Shown here: piece after piece, positions 58,579 through 64,000 of the stretch
How the letters are laid out: every line of letters starts with the position of its first letter
Position numbering within the stretch: the stretch's first letter is position 1
Source: Cephalotrichum gorgonifer
Taxonomy: Eukaryota > Ascomycota > Sordariomycetes > Microascales > Microascaceae
Reading direction: 5' to 3'
Assembly: GCA_900312665.1 (NCBI GenBank)
Contig: ONZQ02000001.1
Coordinates: 2,147,248 to 2,211,247, forward strand
DNA length: 64,000 bases
Position numbers and translations under genes: made by a program
Notes under the pieces: generated by a model
Databases searched by the model: none
Told to the model about the DNA's origin: nothing
Seen by the model: only the letters and a program-made list of their open reading frames with translations

Positions 58579-61500
58579 GGCGTTAGAAGATTACAAAGGA
58601 AAAGCTTCGAAATAAGCCTAGGAAATGCCGCCTTGGTCCCGGGGAAACTCTGAAATGAGAGAGCGCGTGAGAATGGCAGTGACCCGGCACGGTCGTGAAA
58701 GAGAATTCTAAGGGGTAGACAATGCCATAAGACATGTGGGTTGAAATAGTCGCATGGAAAGATGTCCGTTGTCTGGACAGGAATGGATTACCCGAGACCA
58801 CGGGTGGGTAAGTTGAAGCAAATGAGTTTCGAGTTATGATGTGGAGAGAAACATCTCACGCGTCTTGGGGAGAGGGGGGGAGAACGGGGGGGGGGGGGGG
58901 GGCGCGCCGTCACGACTTTGATCGTGATGGAGGTGGTGGATGGGTGTCGTGTCAGTCAAAGGAAATCCACGGGCCAGTAGATATAAAAGGGCGTTTGAAG
59001 GGTCTCTTGATGGGGGAAGGGTGGGACACTGAAAGAATTGTCCTAGAAGGTACGAGGCGAGCTGGGGAAGGATATGGATGCCCTGCGATACCTGATTAAT
59101 ACTCCGAGGATGGAGGTCGGAAGGAGTGAGGTGAAGGGAGGAAGAAGAATAGGTGTGTGCGGAGTGGTCGTGGGAAATGGAAGAAAGTGAGCTTGAACGG
59201 GTCCAGGCAAGGCGAGGTTCAACGGCACCTGCCCGGGGGGGTGGGGGGGGTGGGCTTTGCCTGGGTAGACACCCATCCGGCCACACCTTGTCACTTCGAG
59301 AGTCCCCCGGCGAAAGCCAAAAAAAAATGGTAGCGACGAGGCAGAGAGATCCCTTGGCCTAAACTGTAAGAGGGAGGGCTACCCTTGTACCTGTGGTACC
59401 TGTAGAGTGACTGCGTCAACTACGGGGTAATACCCCATGCGCGCCCATTTTCCGACCGAAGCAACGGTACCCCCATGTCCACTCCCGCATTCCAGGGCCC
59501 GACTTTTCCAGCGGGTAGAGCCCAAGTTAACGGCAGCGATTCGTCCATTTCGGGCAACTGCGGATGGATTAAGTACCGATATACAGCCAAGCATGTATCG
59601 AGATGCTTACCACCTGGTGGTGGTAAGCTTGGACCTGAGGCTTCGAGTACATTTGCCGCTACTGCAGGATACCGACCAGGCCCACTGTTGGAAGGTGCAC
59701 TGGCTGTCTTAGCCGTGACCTCTCCTCCATATCATGGGCAAGACTGGACTAGCAACCACACAAACGTACCTCCGTACCCACCCACGACCTCACTCAATGA
59801 GATCTATTGCCACCTTTCCTCCACTCGCGGCGGTTCTGGAGTGCATTAATTAGACCTCACTTCATAATATCCAATTACATCAACCCACAACTTCCGCGTC
59901 CTTTCTTACCTCTCAAATCGCCGTAGGATTTTTTTTTTCCATGTCGAGCCTATTTTGCACGGCCTGTACTCTCTACCATCAGATCCCAGTAGGCCCTTAC
60001 TACTTCGTATCCATGCATAATCAATACACTGCCATCGCGGATCGGCTGGGACCGCGTACCAGTACTGGTGCCAGTACGAGTACTACTTCAGACATGCCCC
60101 TTATTACTCGAAGGAATCTCGCTCGTGGGGAAACAGGAGACCGAAAATGAATGGGCGGCACTCAACCACCCCTCGCCCCCACTACCCACCACTCGATGTA
60201 TCCAAGTCCATGTTTCACGTTCTAAACCTAACGGGATTGAAGGCGGACTTCTACGCAAGGGGTCATATTTGTCGCTGAGCACACCGGAGTAAACTTTCCG
60301 GGCCTTCGGCGACGTTAACAATATCGGCATTCGGAAAACTCGATGTGCAACCCACCGCTCTGTGATCGGGATCGGGCAAAAGGCTCTGCCCCTGATACCG
60401 AGAACGCCCTTAGCCTTCCCATGGGTGGGTAATTTCAAGTGGGAGTGATCCACTAGGCCGCCATCTTGATAATACTAATACAGGCATGTGGTCCGCGATA
60501 CGTCCCGCCCCAGTTACGAGTACTTTGCATCCATTTAGGCTTACCCACCAAGTTTACTCTGGCTTGTACTCATACATACCCGCACATCAGTCAAGCCCAA
60601 CGTTGGAGTTGTATTGATGCTTTCCGACTCGAACCGTTGGACGTGGGCACCGACCGGACCGGGATCAGTACCGGTTGATATATATATATATATAGCGTCT
60701 CTGAGAAGTGTGTGCGATATCCCGAGTTTCAATTTCAGACGCCGTGCATTTGTGGCTTCGGTCGATCTCATTCTCTGCTTACCTCCGTGTCCTGTTTCTC
60801 TAGTACCTCTCTCTTCACAAAATAACCGTCAACCTTGAGACTCGGAGACATCCATCCGTTTATATATCACGTGTTGTTTCTCATCCTTTCTTTTCTCATT
60901 GTTTTCTAGTGTATTTGATCCGTCCGCTTGTATCACCACTCTAACTGTACTTGGATGGCAAAAGGTTGCCACCCAGCGCTCTCCCACAACGCGTTCCATC
61001 CCTTGTCAAACCCATGCGGCCACTAACAGTTCCCCTATATTTGATGTGTTAATACAAAGCGACACCCATTGCTAGGCAGGCTTGATCGCCCTTTCAATTA
61101 TTGGTTGCCGGTGGACCTGGCAACCCACGACCCATCCCGTAGTGTGTTCTATTGCTCGGCCGAGGGATCTTTCTTTGCCCTATGGCGATAAGTGCGATTT
61201 TAGTGTGGCATGCGATACCTCGTGTCAAGCCCTCGAAGGCAAATTGTGCTCTCATGCCAAGTTTCGAAAAACCGGAGAGCTTAATTATTCGGCCTTGTTA
61301 TCTCCGCATATACTGGTATTTTCTTGCGAGACAGCCAGAGGAGGGGTTATTTCTCTGTATGGGCGATGGCAGCATGATGAGCTAGATATATTCACGCGGT
61401 GACCAGATGAACAGAAAGGGACAGGGTTTACTGCTTGAACAGCGACCGCTCCAAGTACATTACGAGTAAGTCCGAGTACAACATGTACTATGTTGTACCT

Positions 61501-62574
61501 ATCCCCTTCTCCACAAAAGTCTCGTCGTGGCATGACTTCTCTCTCTCCACCCACCCTGATTGTCCTCAACCTCGTCATAGAGTAAACTAAACAAACAACA
61601 CTCTCACCGTTCAAAGGGAACTCTCTCGGCGCGCATTCGACAACCAGCAACGCTTAAAAAAAACCCTCGCGATTGGAGGACGGGACTCGTTCCAAGACGA
61701 GCCATAAGCTGGTCCAAGTAGACCAGCGACCGTAAGCAAAGCTAGGCCCATCGTACCTGTACGGAGGACAGGTGCGCAGGGTCGAGACCTCATTCCCACT
61801 CCAAGCGCACGAACGTGACATCGGGCGGATTTAGCTCGGGGTATCACTTTGAGACTTTGCAACAAACCCCTTCTGGCACGGAGGTCATGTTCACAAAGGG
61901 AAGTCGGAGCAAAATGAAGACTGTATTCATTCAGCCAGCTTTTTGCTACCCTCATATAGCTATTTGGCATGTTCCTTTTCAACTCTGTCCTGGTGGGCCG
62001 CGGGTATTTTACTTATTCTTGCGTCATCATGGTCCTCCTGCGTGTGGCACAACACGTAACCTCGGGGTGGGTTCCAAGGTGTGGCGCGGGTGGTTCCCGG
62101 GCTAGGATAACAATATTATATGTATCAACGAATATTTGGGGATATCACAATTCAAATGATCCCCCATCGCGACGTACATGACTCGTTGATTGGCAGAGTG
62201 TCTTCATGTATTATGGTGGAGCCACTTATGAAGTATGGAGCCAGTCAGTCAATGATAGGTGCGCAGGGCCTCGTGTAACAACAAGGGAGACGCACCTGCC
62301 ACCAAAACGAAATCACGTGAATTGGCGAGCTGTCACGGGATCAACGACCCCCCCCCCCCCCTTTTTTCGACGCGTCACCACCACAGCAGAATACTCGTAG
62401 AGCTAAACGAACGAGAGAAGAATGCCTCTAACTACAAGGGAGGTATTTGTTGAGTATCGACCTTTTCGGGGCAACGGCCCCAGCTCATACCAAACCCTAA
62501 TGTACTGCTAACCAACGCCCGATAAGAGCCTCCCAAATGATGCTGTATCCGAGACCGCTGTCGCACCCAAGACC
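58579..62574. other. 4.0-kb intergenic region
   Basis: No gene recognised. Contains a run of 17 G at 58886-58902 near the SNT2 start, a 10-bp hairpin GCTTACCACC/GGTGGTAAGC at 59605-59628, a TATATATATATATA tract near 60680-60694, TACGAGTAC-type motifs at about 60060-60085, 60515 and 61461-61480, an inverted repeat GTACAACAT/ATGTTGTAC at 61476-61498, and a 14-C run near 62349. Confidence 0.5.
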
Positions 62575-63929
62575 TCACTCAATAGGATCATCCCTCAATC
62601 TCATCAAGGCCGAGATAACCTCCCCTGACTTCGCCCTCACGGCGTTGTGGTAGAGCGCATTCGTCTCGAATACCCGTATCCCCCTTACTTTCTTTGCCGT
62701 AGCTCTCGCCAGGTCGAAATCAACATACATATCGTCCACGTAACTGGCAGCGAACACGGAGACCTCGTTCCGCGCCAACTGCTCCTCGTCATAAAGCCGT
62801 GGCCACTCGTCGTGAAGTGCCAATTTTTGTGCAACCTCCTTTAGGGATATCAACTCCGGGTAGGTGTCAAAGTGGAAGGGGAAGATCATCTCGCCGGAGA
62901 AGTAGAGGGGCTCGAGCGGAGCGGACTCCGAGCCGCGATGGGGGGCCTTGTAGTCTGCTGACAGCCAGTAGAAGGGTTCCAGCTTGGAGCCCACACGGAA
63001 GGCGGCCCAGTCGGAGGCGACACCGGGTCCGTAGCAGTAGATGGCCTCGTGGAGGATGGCGTAGATGGGGTCCGTATCAAAGGTGGTATCCTGCTCGAGG
63101 GCGGTGAGGGTAGAGCGAGTGAAGTGACCGAACTGGGCGATCTCAAGCTTCATCTTGTTGAGAAGGGCGTGCACGCTGTGGATGCCCTCGTGACCGCCGA
63201 ATGAGATGCCTAGGGTTAGGAAACGCGGGACAGTGAGGTAGCCGCCACCGGGGAGCTGAATTTTGCCGCCCTGCTGCTTGATGTGAGAGGCGATGTAGTG
63301 TACGGCTGTGGCATCCTCCGGGAACTTCTCGTAGTAGGCGACGTTCCGCTCCACAACCTTCTTGAAGGTGGCCTCGTACACGACCTCCGGCCGCACGTTC
63401 ACGGGGGCGAGTCCGCCGGTGAGGAACACCTCCCTCAGACCATCGGGGAAGAACGATAGGTACGTCAAGCTCACGAAGCCGCCGAAGGACTGGCCCCAGA
63501 TAGACCAACTTCTCAGGTTCGGCGGGTCCTTCTTGGTGAGGCATAGGCGGACGGCCTCCAGGTCCTTGACTATGCTATCCTGTCTGAAGTGGGACAGATA
63601 CGCGGCCTTGTCGTCCGCCGAGTCTCCAGGGATGGTGGTGGCGGAAACAGGGGTGCTGAGCCCCGTCCCCCGGTAGTCGAGGAACAGGATTCTGTATGAC
63701 TGGTGAAGGTTCTCCTTCACGAGGGGACTGTCCTGGGGGGACCTGTTGCCGAACCCCGGGCCTCCCTCTAGGTAGGCAAGCCATGGCCTGCCTCCGCCCG
63801 GCAAGGTGTCACCCACAATCGGCTGTTCTCGGTGAGTGACAATGCGGCCAAAGAGGCGGATACGCGTGGATTCTGGGATGTCATGATTCAGGGGTACGTC
63901 GAAGGAAACCTCTGTGATGATAAGTTTTC
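62575..63929 (-). CDS. proline iminopeptidase-like alpha/beta hydrolase (peptidase family S33), 5' part outside window
   Basis: Partial gene: its last exon reads 63929-62575, preceded by a TAG acceptor (63932-63930) with GCTAAC just upstream; earlier exon(s) lie beyond 64000. Signatures are the oxyanion-hole region YLEGGPGFG, LDYRGTGLS, and the nucleophile elbow GQSFGG (family GQSYGG). The exon starts inside the N-terminal beta strands (GKLIITEVSFDVPLNH). The acid and base fall in the C-terminal part (YVDDMYVDFD and NALYHNAV region), where the His is seen in YHNAV. Family members release N-terminal proline from peptides; several fungal paralogues have unknown substrates, so the exact activity is open. 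No signal peptide can be judged. Confidence 0.9.
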
Positions 63930-64000
63930 CTACTTGTAGTTAGCACCCGATTTGTCTTTGGAGGTTGGTTTCTCTCTTTTTTTGTGGGAGAGGGGAGACA

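Noticed and set aside
1..64000. CRISPR array, insertion sequence or biosynthetic cluster
   Set aside because: No regularly spaced repeats, transposase, reverse transcriptase, polyketide or peptide synthetase was seen; the organism is a eukaryote.

Overview
The window is eukaryotic nuclear DNA from a filamentous ascomycete (Pezizomycotina, most likely a Sordariomycete; I cannot name the genus). The reasons are short introns (about 59-130 nt) with GTRNGT donors, CTAAC/CTGAC branch points and CAG/TAG acceptors, GC-rich coding sequence, wide AT-leaning intergenic spaces, and a gene set with clear fungal orthologues. I reconstructed exon structures by hand from reading frames and splice signals. 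Every multi-exon model for a complete gene sums to a multiple of three.

Left third (1-24000): GRF zinc-finger protein (-), a large fungal protein of unknown function (+), an oxysterol-binding-protein homologue (+), U2AF small subunit (-), an ELMO/CED-12 (Lmo1-like) protein (+), a GPATCH11-like G-patch protein (-), NOP14 (-), and a membrane-anchored helical-repeat protein (+).

Middle (24000-45000): a CLIP-170/Tip1-like microtubule plus-end protein (+), an ENV7/STK16-like kinase (+), the GH38 alpha-mannosidase AMS1 (-), an uncharacterised acidic/Arg-rich protein (-), and mitochondrial MSH1 (+).

Right third (45000-64000): ribosomal stalk protein P0 (-) divergent from TRM82 (+), a farnesylated type I DnaJ of the Ydj1 type (-), the chromatin reader SNT2 (-), and the 3' part of a proline iminopeptidase-like hydrolase (-) running off the right edge.

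These are mostly conserved housekeeping genes (ribosome biogenesis, splicing, tRNA modification, chromatin, lipid transport, cytoskeleton, proteostasis, mtDNA repair). There is no biosynthetic cluster, intact transposon, CRISPR array or recognisable tRNA/rRNA gene. NOP14 and the helical-repeat gene, and RPP0 and TRM82, are close divergent pairs that probably share promoters.

The least expected signals lie between or inside these genes. They are a tandemly duplicated, intron-like module just downstream of RPP0, whose ORF continues in frame from unspliced RPP0; a 7-nt terminal coding exon in RPP0; a perfect 23-bp hairpin at 24035-24091; an intergenic-only family of GTACTTGTAC/TACGAGTA palindromic motifs; five R-Q-x-S phosphosite-like repeats in the 1173-aa protein; and long oligo-C tracts in several introns.
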